A DNA stretch of 53,628 bases from CAZHYM01 sp964536785 (lineage in GTDB: Bacteria > Patescibacteriota > Saccharimonadia > Saccharimonadales > Saccharimonadaceae), in the NCBI GenBank assembly GCA_964536785.1, contig CAZHYM010000001.1, positions 1 through 53,628 on the forward strand, read 5' to 3'. A program made the position numbers and the translations under genes. Below are positions 1 to 7,442 of the stretch, one piece after another. How positions within the stretch are numbered: the first letter of the stretch is position 1; every line of letters starts with the position of its first letter. The notes beneath the pieces are model-generated. The model did no database searches. It worked only from the letters and a program-made list of their open reading frames with translations, and was not told the origin of the DNA.

Positions 1-511
1 AGAAGATGGTCTGATAATCATATCTTTCGTTTTTGAGCTGACTTTCCAGTTCTTTATGAATCTTTTTATTTTCTTCATCGGAGCGTTCTACTACGGTCTT
101 TAGGAAAAGTTGTTTCTCTGATTTGTCCTTTACGAATTCAGATTCAAAATATGTAGCAATACCTTCGCTAATCATTCCATCAAACAGGGTATTCGTCCAT
201 TCATCGTTTTTACCCCATCTGGCAGCGTGGCAAAGTTCGTGTACTAAAGTTTCTGCTAAGATATTTTCTGTGATCTTATCTTCATTGATGCTGATGAGGA
301 TAAAATCACTAGCATAGGTTCGGCCACCAACTCCGTCTTCAGGAATGACAAACTCATATACACGATTAGTAATAACAACATCAATATCCCAATCTATTTT
401 AAGCTTAGGAAAAACGTACTCTTCCGCCTTCTTGACGGCATTCAAAATAAGCTCTTTCTTATCTGAAAGATTTTCATTTGCTTCAGTAATAAATAGATTG
501 ATTTTGTTCAT
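1..511 (-). CDS. Putative zinc metallopeptidase, DUF2268-like, C-terminus cut by window edge
   Basis: The reading frame is open from position 511 leftwards to the window edge, about 170 residues. It contains HELCH (an HExxH zinc-binding motif) followed about 20 residues later by ISEGIATYFE, whose Glu fits the third zinc ligand; this arrangement resembles DUF2268 predicted Zn-dependent proteases. No signal peptide is seen, so it is probably cytoplasmic. Two in-frame ATGs exist at 517 and 511. A perfect TATAAT abuts the first one, so transcription should begin about at the second; I therefore choose 511 and predict a leaderless message. The substrate is unknown. The family call rests on the motif and its spacing; the frame is confident because it is long and highly codon-like. 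Confidence 0.72.
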   Translation of the reverse strand, partial: MNKINLFITEANENLSDKKELILNAVKKAEEYVFPKLKIDWDIDVVITNRVYEFVIPEDGVGGRTYASDFILISINEDKITENILAETLVHELCHAARWGKNDEWTNTLFDGMISEGIATYFESEFVKDKSEKQLFLKTVVERSDEENKKIHKELESQLKNERYDYQTIF

Positions 512-517
512 ACTCAT

Positions 518-526
518 ATTATATCA
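518..526 (-). promoter_or_regulatory. Extended -10 promoter of the DUF2268-like gene
   Basis: On the minus strand the sequence is TGATATAAT, an extended -10 element. The TATAAT ends 6 bases before the ATG at 511. Confidence 0.6.
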
Positions 527-601
527 TTTTGACGCTTATCACGATTAGATATTTTAATGATTCCAGTTCGAAATTTCCGATAGCTTCCGCATATATATTT
601 T

Positions 602-632
602 GGTTCCGAATTATGTCCCTCATCCCCAGCCA
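602..632 (+). other. tRNA 3'-end-like fragment (tRNA-Gln-like)
   Basis: The end CCCTCATCCCCAGCCA looks like the acceptor 3' strand plus CCA of a tRNA such as tRNA-Gln. It is preceded by GGTTCCGAAT, reminiscent of a T-loop. No matching 5' TGGGGAT half is present upstream and the T-arm does not fold normally, so this is at best a relic or an attachment-site remnant. The following hairpin (631-670) sits where a tRNA terminator would be. Confidence 0.3.
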
Positions 633-670
633 ATTCAAAAGACGGTCAATTTTGACCGTCTTTTGAATTG
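631..670. terminator. Perfect 19-bp inverted repeat, bidirectional terminator-like
   Basis: Left arm 631-649 is exactly complementary to right arm 652-670, with a 2-base centre. The core GACGGTCAA/TTGACCGTC is flanked by AAAA on the left and TTTT on the right, the signature of a bidirectional intrinsic terminator. No flanking gene reads into it (511 reads left, 723 reads right), so it looks orphaned or belongs to a lost RNA gene. Confidence 0.6.
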
Positions 671-694
671 CTATAGTTTGGATAGCGACCAGAG

Positions 695-703
695 TGATAT
701 AAT
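695..703 (+). promoter_or_regulatory. Extended -10 promoter of NUDIX gene
   Basis: TGATATAAT, with TATAAT at 698-703. The start codon lies 19 bases further on, so the transcript has a very short leader without a Shine-Dalgarno sequence. Confidence 0.6.
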
Positions 704-722
704 ACAAGCAAATTGAATTATT

Positions 723-1109
723 ATGAGAAAAGAATTTAGAGTATCAACTAAAGCGGCTATTTTTAATGAGCCAAAAACAAAAGTCTTGGTTATTAGCATG
801 GACCATGATGCTGACTGGGGCCTTCCGGGCGGACATATCGAAGAGGATGAAACTCCCGACATTACAATTGCTCGCGAGCTTTACGAAGAATGTGGAGTAG
901 AGCTACTTAATTTGTCTCATCGAGATTTTTTTATGCACAGTAACGGCAAAATAATTCTCGCTTACTCAGGTACGGCTAAGTGTGAGGAATTGTGTTCGGC
1001 GCAAAACAATTTAGAAGGCGAACCAAAATGGCTGACGAAAGCTGAATTTGAAAATCTTTCCAGTATTGAGCCATGCTATAAGCAGTTTGTTCTAGGAAAT
1101 TGGAACTAA
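723..1109 (+). CDS. NUDIX hydrolase
   Basis: 128 residues. The full NUDIX box Gx5Ex7REUxEExGU is present at about residues 37-59 (GHIEED-E-TPDITIA-RELYEECGV), which binds the divalent metal and hydrolyses nucleoside diphosphate-linked substrates. The protein is a minimal single-domain NUDIX of typical length, likely cytoplasmic. The specific substrate (oxidised dNTP, ADP-ribose, other) cannot be read from the sequence. The start is the first ATG after a strong promoter, with no recognisable ribosome binding site. It is a single-gene unit; the next gene has its own promoter. Confidence 0.88.
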   Translation: MRKEFRVSTKAAIFNEPKTKVLVISMDHDADWGLPGGHIEEDETPDITIARELYEECGVELLNLSHRDFFMHSNGKIILAYSGTAKCEELCSAQNNLEGEPKWLTKAEFENLSSIEPCYKQFVLGNWN

Positions 1110-1124
1110 CGATTCTGCTTAGGC

Positions 1125-1130
1125 TATAAT
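1125..1130 (+). promoter_or_regulatory. -10 box of the first VanY-like gene (leaderless)
   Basis: TATAAT ending exactly 6 bases before the ATG at 1137. Confidence 0.6.
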
Positions 1131-1136
1131 TAGGAC

Positions 1137-1964
1137 ATGAGTAAGTTCCATAAATTTATTGCCGGTGTGTTCGCGGTTATCGTCATTGCTGGAGGAACGT
1201 TCTATCTCTTAAGTCGGCGAATAGCTATTGATGAGGTAAATTCAAATGCAGATATGCAAACACTAGATAAGCAACAAAATGAAAAACTGATAGAACTTGT
1301 CAAACTAGAATTGCCAGGTGCTCAATCAATTACCGCAATTGACGAGAACTATAGCCTAGATAGTAGCCTTTGGCGAGTTGTTAGTCCAGCGTTTCCATTG
1401 GATGACGAAAACTATCGGCCAGAGAATCTTCAGAGAGCAAACGTACCGTCTCGATCAGACAAATCTGAAGACGAGCGATCAGTCCGAGCGGATATTATTC
1501 CAGATTTAGATAGGATGCTCTCAGACGCCAAAGCTTTGGGGTCAGATTTAATGATTGGTAGTGGTTTTAGGTCTTATGATTTACAAAATGTATATTATTC
1601 AAATTACGTTCGACTCTACTCTCAAGCGGAGGCTGATAAATTCAGCGCGAAACCAGGGCAGAGCGAACATCAAACTGGGCTAGTTGTTGATTTAGCTTAC
1701 ACAGATATGGACTGCTATTTAGCAGGCTGCTTCGCTGATACTCCAGCTGGAGTTTGGTTAACTCAAAATGCTCATAAATATGGATTTATCTTGCGCTATC
1801 CAGAAGGAAAAGAATCGATCACAGGATTTCAGTTTGAACCTTGGCATTTTCGTTATGTTGGAAAAGATTTAGCCCGTGCTATTAAAGAGTCCGGCCTAAC
1901 CCTTGATGAAGCTAAGCCTTACCTGGACAAAGCTTTAACTGAGTTAAAAGCTAGGGGACAATAG
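1137..1964 (+). CDS. D-alanyl-D-alanine carboxypeptidase, VanY/M15B family
   Basis: 275 residues. A membrane anchor spans about residues 8-25, followed by an extracytoplasmic domain. The M15B/LAS zinc site is visible: SEHQTGLVVD at 176-185 (His178 and Asp185 as ligands) and PWHFRY around His237. Members trim the terminal D-Ala from peptidoglycan stem peptides outside the membrane. A paralogue with the same motifs lies at 4713-5498. The gene is predicted leaderless (TATAAT 6 bases upstream). Its last 14 bases overlap convergently with the CapA-like gene. The family call is firm; whether it is a DD- or LD-carboxypeptidase is not certain. Confidence 0.9.
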   Translation: MSKFHKFIAGVFAVIVIAGGTFYLLSRRIAIDEVNSNADMQTLDKQQNEKLIELVKLELPGAQSITAIDENYSLDSSLWRVVSPAFPLDDENYRPENLQRANVPSRSDKSEDERSVRADIIPDLDRMLSDAKALGSDLMIGSGFRSYDLQNVYYSNYVRLYSQAEADKFSAKPGQSEHQTGLVVDLAYTDMDCYLAGCFADTPAGVWLTQNAHKYGFILRYPEGKESITGFQFEPWHFRYVGKDLARAIKESGLTLDEAKPYLDKALTELKARGQ

Positions 1965-3111
1965 ATATCGTAGCGCCACCGCCGATTGTTTGACGAACAA
2001 AATCAGTACGCTCGGTGAGAGTTGTACCGAATTTAGCAACTTCATCTTCAGCGTCAATCAGTGGGGTCAGTTTGAGGTTTGTCCGAGACAGCAGGTCATT
2101 ACGATCTGGCCAGTCGTAACTCATAAAAGCGCCCGTAAACTTAATGTCTTTAAAGGCGATACCGTCGGCGCCTTTTTCGATTGTCCAACTAGCGATTCCA
2201 CCAGTTAATTCGTTGGTTTGTAGTTGGGTTGATAACATGTTGCCGATTGAGTACCAAGTCAACATTTGCTTGCCATCTGAGCGTTTAGTGGCTGTTGCTT
2301 TTTGCAGGACGTGTGGACCTGTGCCAATGATGATATCGGTGCCTAGGTCTGACAATAATTGGGCATTAGCTATTTGATCGGCGTTAATGATCAATGAGTC
2401 TTCTGTCCCCCAGTGCATCGACACAATGACTACGTCTGAATTCGCTCGAGCCTCAGTTACTAACTTTCTCACTAACGCTTCGTCATGGTATAAATTTAGC
2501 CCGAAACTAGTCGTAGCGCGGTTGCTGAAATCCGCAAAAGCTAAGAAGCTAAATTTGATACCGTTTTTTACAAAATACCGAACTTGATTTTGCTCTTCAA
2601 CCGAGCGGTTAGCGCCAGCGATTGCTAGAGGAGCGTGTTTTGCCCATTCATTAAGGGTGGCGTTAATAGCCTCTTGACCCTTATCGCCGATGTGATTAGT
2701 AGCTAGGTTAATTAGGTTGCACCCAACTGAGCTTAAATCACGCGCAAATTCAGTTGGAGCATTAAATACAGGATATCCAGATATACCAAACTTTTCTCCA
2801 GCGCTAGAAGTCTCTGGATTGCAGAAAACGATATCTGATTCCTCGTAGATTGGTTTTATCTGTGTAAAAAACTTAGCATAATCGTAGCCTGAAGCGGTCT
2901 TTGCTTCTTTATTAACAGTATCATGGGCCAACATGTCTCCCATAGCCGAGAAACGAACGGATGAAATCTGAGGTTTATCGTCATTTTTAATAATTTTAAT
3001 TGGCACGGCTGTATCTTTTAAAGTTGACTTATGCTTAAAAAAACTTAGGCTAATTAAAGTTAGAGTTGAAGCCATAGCGATAAGTAGAATTGCCACTAGC
3101 AGTTTTTTCAT
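1951..3111 (-). CDS. CapA-family protein (poly-gamma-glutamate synthesis CapA-like metallophosphatase fold)
   Basis: 386 residues with an N-terminal membrane anchor (about 4-25) and an extracytoplasmic domain of the PGA_cap type. Diagnostic segments are SAMGDMLAHD (about residue 55), FCNPETSSAG, NLATNHIGDKG, VSMHWGTED and IIGTGPHVLQ, which build a calcineurin-like metal site. Relatives act in poly-gamma-glutamate capsule or are simply envelope enzymes; no capB/capC genes are nearby, so a capsule role is not supported. It is transcribed divergently from the sigma gene, with no Shine-Dalgarno and a weak -10-like GAAAAT six bases before the ATG. Confidence 0.85.
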   Translation of the reverse strand: MKKLLVAILLIAMASTLTLISLSFFKHKSTLKDTAVPIKIIKNDDKPQISSVRFSAMGDMLAHDTVNKEAKTASGYDYAKFFTQIKPIYEESDIVFCNPETSSAGEKFGISGYPVFNAPTEFARDLSSVGCNLINLATNHIGDKGQEAINATLNEWAKHAPLAIAGANRSVEEQNQVRYFVKNGIKFSFLAFADFSNRATTSFGLNLYHDEALVRKLVTEARANSDVVIVSMHWGTEDSLIINADQIANAQLLSDLGTDIIIGTGPHVLQKATATKRSDGKQMLTWYSIGNMLSTQLQTNELTGGIASWTIEKGADGIAFKDIKFTGAFMSYDWPDRNDLLSRTNLKLTPLIDAEDEVAKFGTTLTERTDFVRQTIGGGATISIVP

Positions 3112-3142
3112 AATTCTATTTTCTCACGCTTTGGTCAGAATT

Positions 3143-3172
3143 TGAAATAAAATCATGTGATAAGTTGTATTA
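3143..3172 (+). promoter_or_regulatory. Candidate ECF sigma-dependent promoter, copy 1
   Basis: TGAAATAA at 3143-3150, a 12-base spacer, then AGTTGTATTA at 3163-3172. The same two blocks with the same spacer occur at 4190-4219 before the small secreted-protein gene. TGAAA resembles ECF -35 elements. The overlapping TATTAT (3168-3173) also lies 6 bases before the ATG at 3180, so a housekeeping promoter reading is possible too. Confidence 0.55.
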
Positions 3173-3179
3173 TATTGAT

Positions 3180-3743
3180 ATGGCTAAGCTACTAACAGAT
3201 GAAGAATTAGTCGATAGAATAATCTCTGGAGAAGTGAATCTTTTTGAGGAGATATTTAATCGTTACCAGCCAAAATTGATGCGCTATGTTTTCTCAATGG
3301 TTAGAGATACGAGTATGGCCGGTGATATCGTCCAGGAGACTTTAATCAAAGTATATAAAAACTTGAACGGGTTTGACGATAAATATAAATTTTCATCTTG
3401 GGTTTACAGGATTGCCCACAATGAGACAATGAACTCGATAAAAAGAAATAAAAGAGTATTCCAAGAAATAAATATTGATTTAATACCGGATTCAATCTAC
3501 GAATCAAAGACCGATTCTAAAATTGATGGACAGATCCTGAGTGATAGTGTAAAAAAATGTTTAAATTTATTGCCTCCTAAATATCGCGAAATTCTAATCT
3601 TGCAGTATTATGAAAATATGAAGTACGAAGAAATTTCCGATATCATTAAAATACCAGTATCGACAGTCGGGGTGAGGAGTTTAAGAGCAAAACAAAAGTT
3701 AAAATTAATTTGTGAGCGAGAAGGGATTGGATATGAAAAATAG
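3180..3743 (+). CDS. ECF-type sigma-70 family RNA polymerase sigma factor
   Basis: 187 residues from the ATG at 3180. Region 2 covers about residues 24-90 (RYQPKLMRYVFSMVRD, then DIVQETLIKVYKNL and FSSWVYRIAHNE, the -10-melting part) and region 4 about 130-180 (LPPKYREILILQYYE, then YEEISDIIKIPVSTVGVRSL, a helix-turn-helix for -35 recognition). No region 1 or 3, so it is group IV. A TTG upstream at 3165 would add five residues but lies inside the -10 region, so ATG 3180 is preferred. The next gene overlaps by 11 bases and encodes a membrane protein, the usual place for an anti-sigma factor. Confidence 0.93.
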   Translation: MAKLLTDEELVDRIISGEVNLFEEIFNRYQPKLMRYVFSMVRDTSMAGDIVQETLIKVYKNLNGFDDKYKFSSWVYRIAHNETMNSIKRNKRVFQEINIDLIPDSIYESKTDSKIDGQILSDSVKKCLNLLPPKYREILILQYYENMKYEEISDIIKIPVSTVGVRSLRAKQKLKLICEREGIGYEK

Positions 3744-4197
3744 CAGCAGCAAACAAGACATAATGACAGCCATTAGAACTGGGTCGTTAAAGATGCGTCC
3801 AAAACGGTATTTTACGCTTATGAGTACGATTCTAGTTGTCGCTAGCGTTTTATCAGGCTTAGCCGTGTCATATTTATATACAATTATTTTTCTGTGGTTA
3901 CGAATTAGACTAGTTGATGGGCCAGCCCGGGGAGCTAGAATGAATTTGGCTGAAGCTATTTCGGATTTTCCTCTTTGGGCTCTAGCTTTAGCCGTTATCT
4001 TATTGCTGTTTTCAATCCATCTAGTCAGAAATCTTAAGCATCTATATCGGTATAAAACTAGCCACGTCTTAGCGATATTTTTATTCGCCAGCTTACTCAT
4101 GGGATTAGTTTTTCATTATTCTGGCTTGGGCTTTGATAAGCACTTCCAAAATACATTTCAAGAGTACAGAATGCATAATCGTCAAAAAATGAAATAA
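3733..4197 (+). CDS. Membrane protein downstream of ECF sigma factor, possible anti-sigma factor
   Basis: 154 residues. About three transmembrane segments: MSTILVVASVLSGLAVSYLY, PLWALALAVILLLFSIHLV and HVLAIFLFASLLMGLVFHY, with a basic N-terminus. The ATG at 3733 overlaps the sigma stop by 11 bases and is preceded by AAGGG, which favours it over the GTG at 3712. I do not recognise the family by sequence; no zinc-binding anti-sigma motif (HxxxCxxC) is visible. Position and overlap with the sigma gene suggest it sequesters or modulates that factor, which is inference only. Confidence 0.75.
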   Translation: MKNSSSKQDIMTAIRTGSLKMRPKRYFTLMSTILVVASVLSGLAVSYLYTIIFLWLRIRLVDGPARGARMNLAEAISDFPLWALALAVILLLFSIHLVRNLKHLYRYKTSHVLAIFLFASLLMGLVFHYSGLGFDKHFQNTFQEYRMHNRQKMK

Positions 4198-4219
4198 TTT
4201 ACGACGCAGAGTTGTATTA
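4190..4219 (+). promoter_or_regulatory. Candidate ECF sigma-dependent promoter, copy 2
   Basis: TGAAATAA at 4190-4197 (overlapping the upstream stop codon), a 12-base spacer, then AGTTGTATTA at 4210-4219. It is identical in both blocks and in spacing to 3143-3172. Confidence 0.55.
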
Positions 4220-4253
4220 CATGTGTAGCAACTAAATAAGGAGTTCAATAAAT

Positions 4254-4661
4254 ATGAATAAATTAGTAATTAGTACGATAATAGGTGGCTCGCTATTAGG
4301 GATCCTAGCACTGAGTCCTATGACTTCAGCAACTTCTATGGCTAGAGTTTCTGGTCAAGGGCAAGGATATGGTCGTCAGACTATGCTTGAAGCAAGAGCT
4401 AAAATGTTTGGAATGACATCCGAAGAATTGTCAGAACAGCTTGAGACTAAAACTATGCTAGAGATAGCAGAAGAAAAAGGTATTGAGCAGACAGATCTTC
4501 AGGCAAAAATGCATGAGCTAGCTAGAGCTAGATGGGCTGAAAAAGGCTTGAACGAGTCTGAGATCGCTGAACGTGAAGCATTTCAAGAACAGCGCCAGGC
4601 TAGTTGTGACGGAACAGGTTCAAATCACGCCCAAGGCGGATTTGGCCGAGTAAACCGATAA
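4254..4661 (+). CDS. Small secreted protein, DUF2680-like helical motif
   Basis: 135 residues with an N-terminal signal-peptide-like segment (about 1-26, ending SATSMA). The mature part has FGMTSEELSEQLETKTMLEI-AEEKGI, which resembles the short helical unit of DUF2680/YckD-like secreted proteins, then a charged helix, and a Gly/Gln/Asn-rich tail. It starts after a perfect AAGGAG. It sits at the end of the sigma gene cluster but behind its own copy of the shared upstream motif, so it is likely the effector or a main target of the sigma factor. The biochemical role is unknown. Confidence 0.8.
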   Translation: MNKLVISTIIGGSLLGILALSPMTSATSMARVSGQGQGYGRQTMLEARAKMFGMTSEELSEQLETKTMLEIAEEKGIEQTDLQAKMHELARARWAEKGLNESEIAEREAFQEQRQASCDGTGSNHAQGGFGRVNR

Positions 4662-4685
4662 TATAATAGTCGTTTGAAAGACAAC

Positions 4686-4723
4686 AAGCTAAAGCACTCC
4701 GTTTGGAGTGCTTTAGCTTTTCT
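4686..4723 (+). terminator. Intrinsic terminator after the sigma cluster
   Basis: A perfect 15-bp stem (4686-4700 with 4705-4719) with loop GTTT, followed by TTCTTT. It overlaps the 3' end of the convergent VanY-like gene, whose stop codon (4713-4715) lies within the stem. Confidence 0.85.
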
Positions 4724-5498
4724 TTACGCTCAATAGTTCGACGCTAACCTCATCAAAGGTTAATCCATTGCTATATAAAAATTTAGCTAAATATCTTCCG
4801 ACATATCGATAATGCCACGGTTCATACAAAATACCAGTTTTGTCAGCTTTATCTTCTGGATAGCGCAATATGAATCCATATTTGTATGAATTATTTTTCA
4901 GCCAGTCTATTGTCTGATCATCTATCGCGCAGGCATCAAACGATAACTGACAGGCCGAAGAATAAGTCGTTATGTCTACGGCCAGTCCGGTTTGGTGCTC
5001 ACTATTGGTAGGCGGAGCGGCGAGACCATTGCCGTTACTTTGTTCGTAGATTAGTTCTTGATCTTCGTTAGTTCGGTATGCGCTAGATATAATTAGCTCA
5101 ATCCCAGCTTTGGAGGCATCTGAAAACATTAGAGCCAAGTCCTCCTGCGTAATTTTTCGAATTGTCTTGTTGAGTAGCCAATCCCCATGTCTAGCATTGA
5201 GGCTGACTAAGCTTTTAGGAGTATAGTTACTGTCTAAAGGCTTGTTTGATGAAACATAAGCCCATATTCCATTTTGAGCAATAAATCTCCAGCTTGGAAC
5301 GATTAAATTCTTGCCATTTATTTTGATTAAGGCTTGGTAGGGTGGAGAACTAGTAGATATCTGTTTTGAAATTGATTCATATTGAATAATTATTCGTCCG
5401 CAGGCTAGTCGAAACCAGGCAACTAAGCTGATAGCTAGGGAAAACAATACGGTTACAATTATTCTGTCCCAGCGCCAGCTGTTTTTAGCCTCGCTCAT
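4713..5498 (-). CDS. D-alanyl-D-alanine carboxypeptidase, VanY/M15B family (second paralogue)
   Basis: 261 residues, membrane anchor at about 12-30, then an extracytoplasmic M15B domain with SEHQTGLAVD at 166-175 and YEPWHYRYVG around His229. It parallels the gene at 1137 in architecture, including the KYGFILRYPE segment. It begins 3 bases after the ABC permease stop and so forms the last gene of a three-gene operon with the ABC ATPase and permease. The linkage suggests the transporter and peptidase act on the same envelope process. Its last codons overlap a convergent terminator hairpin. Confidence 0.9.
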   Translation of the reverse strand: MSEAKNSWRWDRIIVTVLFSLAISLVAWFRLACGRIIIQYESISKQISTSSPPYQALIKINGKNLIVPSWRFIAQNGIWAYVSSNKPLDSNYTPKSLVSLNARHGDWLLNKTIRKITQEDLALMFSDASKAGIELIISSAYRTNEDQELIYEQSNGNGLAAPPTNSEHQTGLAVDITTYSSACQLSFDACAIDDQTIDWLKNNSYKYGFILRYPEDKADKTGILYEPWHYRYVGRYLAKFLYSNGLTFDEVSVELLSVKKS

Positions 5499-5501
5499 TC
5501 A

Positions 5502-7442
5502 TTACTCATCACGCATGTCTTTTATTGGGTTTCGACGAACATTTCGCATTAACGGGACGGCGATGCTAATCAGACCGACAATAACTATCGCTAAAACTAT
5601 CAATCCAACATGTGAGTAATTAACACCGAACAGGGTAAATTTTTTAGTAAAATCATTTGACGAGAGTATAGTTATGGCTCGAGCCGTAAGCGATCGGTCA
5701 AATCGTTGAGATATTAACAGCGAGCTAATTGAGCCGATGGTCATAGCCACTAGGCCAATCAGGAGGCTTACGATGAGCGTATAGACACTGTAAATCAAAC
5801 TTATGTCTGTCCGCTTAAAGCCAATCGCTCTAAAGACGGCTGTTTCGCGACGGCTATCACTAATCATTCGGCCAATAGTTCCCGATAAGATTATTATTGC
5901 TATAATCCCAGTGACGGCTAAAGATATTTTTAGTGCTTTATTAAACATTTTATTCATTTCTTCTATCTGCATAAAATTGCTACCATAAGGATATATTGAG
6001 AAACCAGATCCTTTATCATAATCTATTGGACCGACGTTTTGATTAGAGAAATTAATATTGCTCCAAAAATCGACTTCCTTAACGAATTTTATGGCAGTTT
6101 GTTTGTCTTTAAACTCAACTAAGATATTTTTATCTTGGTTAAACTGATTTTGTTGAGAGTGTTGATTATTGCCATAAATGAGGTAGGGGTTTACATCTTT
6201 AATTGATTCGAAGTCTTCGCTCACCCCAGCGAATGTAGTTGGAATGGTTCCGACTACGAGATTTAGAATTGAAGTTATAATATCGTAGTTCTGGTCTTGG
6301 CTCGGCAGAACGCCCACGATTTCATAAGTTATTGGTTTTACGATTGGAAGATATTCAACTCCATAGAACTCATAATTAAAGATATTTAATTTTTCTTCAT
6401 AATCTTTATCGGCCTTAGTTCTAGAGTCAGAAATTATGCTTGGCATCTCGCATTTTGTCATATCGGGTTCGGTATATATGACAGAAGGTTTGACATAGTT
6501 GGGCTTTGATTTGTTTTCATAATGTTCTTTGATGGCCAAAATCTTTGCTTGAGCGACAGAATTAATATAGCAAGTTTCGACTTTCAAACCTTTGGCTTTT
6601 TCTCTGATTTCTTTTTGTCTAGAGGCGGCTTTTTCCGGATCTTTATCGTTGTCTAGCTTGGGAAGTTTCAGAAGTTTAGCTATTTTATCTCCGCTTAAGA
6701 GAACTGGGATAGTTCCGGATTCTTTTTTCCACTCATAATCATCGAGCAGGAAACCTTTTAGGATATCTCTAGGGAGCACGTTTATATAAGCATAATCTCC
6801 GCCGTAGCCAAAATCATTGGGATAGGCTGGATACATTTCCTTTTCAGGCATTTGCCCATTTTCATTTGTTGTTTCAAATTTTCCATCTTTGTTTTTTGTA
6901 ATAGGCGAGGCGGGTAGAGAATAATCCTTTGATTCAGTGATGCTGAGCGGTTTGTAAGGTTTTGCCAAATCAGTTAGGCGCTCTAAGGATGTTTGTTTTG
7001 AAGTCAGTTTTAATTCATTTATAAGTTCCTGATGGAGTCTTGGGTTGGCTGATTGATCGATATCGAGACTAATTCGATCTTTGGCGCCATTTTTATCAAA
7101 TTCGATTCCTAATTCTTTAGCCCGCTTTTCCTGTCTGAGTAATTCTTCCTTGACTATTTTTGATTTAGCGGCTTCGAATTCAGCTGTTTTATTTTGGATT
7201 AATTCATAGATCTTGTTAGGTTCTTCCATTGCCTTCAAATCAAGGGCTTGAACCAAATATCGGTTATTGAAACCCTGATCAGAAAAGTTGTTTACGGATA
7301 TGTTTATGCCGCCAACAACAAATGCCACAAAAGAAACAACTCCAAACATTAAGCTTGAAATTATTACGGTTATAGCTAAACGCATTTTCTTGGTTTTTAA
7401 TTTAGTGCCAGCAAGCACTAGGGCGTTTTTAAGATTTATCAT
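5502..7442 (-). CDS. ABC transporter permease, FtsX/MacB type
   Basis: 646 residues. One N-terminal transmembrane helix (about 20-46), a very large extracytoplasmic domain (about 50-500), then three C-terminal helices (ALKISLAVTGIIAIIILSGT, VYTLIVSLLIGLVAMTIGSI, VGLIVLAIVIVGLISIAVPL) forming the FtsX domain. This is the MacB/LolC layout of mechanotransmission transporters that do not pump a substrate through the bilayer. The outer domain is larger than in typical MacB and is rich in Lys and Asp. It overlaps the ATPase gene by 4 bases (ATGA). Confidence 0.9.
   Translation of the reverse strand: MINLKNALVLAGTKLKTKKMRLAITVIISSLMFGVVSFVAFVVGGINISVNNFSDQGFNNRYLVQALDLKAMEEPNKIYELIQNKTAEFEAAKSKIVKEELLRQEKRAKELGIEFDKNGAKDRISLDIDQSANPRLHQELINELKLTSKQTSLERLTDLAKPYKPLSITESKDYSLPASPITKNKDGKFETTNENGQMPEKEMYPAYPNDFGYGGDYAYINVLPRDILKGFLLDDYEWKKESGTIPVLLSGDKIAKLLKLPKLDNDKDPEKAASRQKEIREKAKGLKVETCYINSVAQAKILAIKEHYENKSKPNYVKPSVIYTEPDMTKCEMPSIISDSRTKADKDYEEKLNIFNYEFYGVEYLPIVKPITYEIVGVLPSQDQNYDIITSILNLVVGTIPTTFAGVSEDFESIKDVNPYLIYGNNQHSQQNQFNQDKNILVEFKDKQTAIKFVKEVDFWSNINFSNQNVGPIDYDKGSGFSIYPYGSNFMQIEEMNKMFNKALKISLAVTGIIAIIILSGTIGRMISDSRRETAVFRAIGFKRTDISLIYSVYTLIVSLLIGLVAMTIGSISSLLISQRFDRSLTARAITILSSNDFTKKFTLFGVNYSHVGLIVLAIVIVGLISIAVPLMRNVRRNPIKDMRDE

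Noticed and set aside
519..707. 62-residue minus-strand frame between the first two genes
   Set aside because: It runs through the perfect inverted repeat and the tRNA-like fragment; its GMRD-type peptide is what the reverse complement of a tRNA 3' end gives, so it is not a protein gene.
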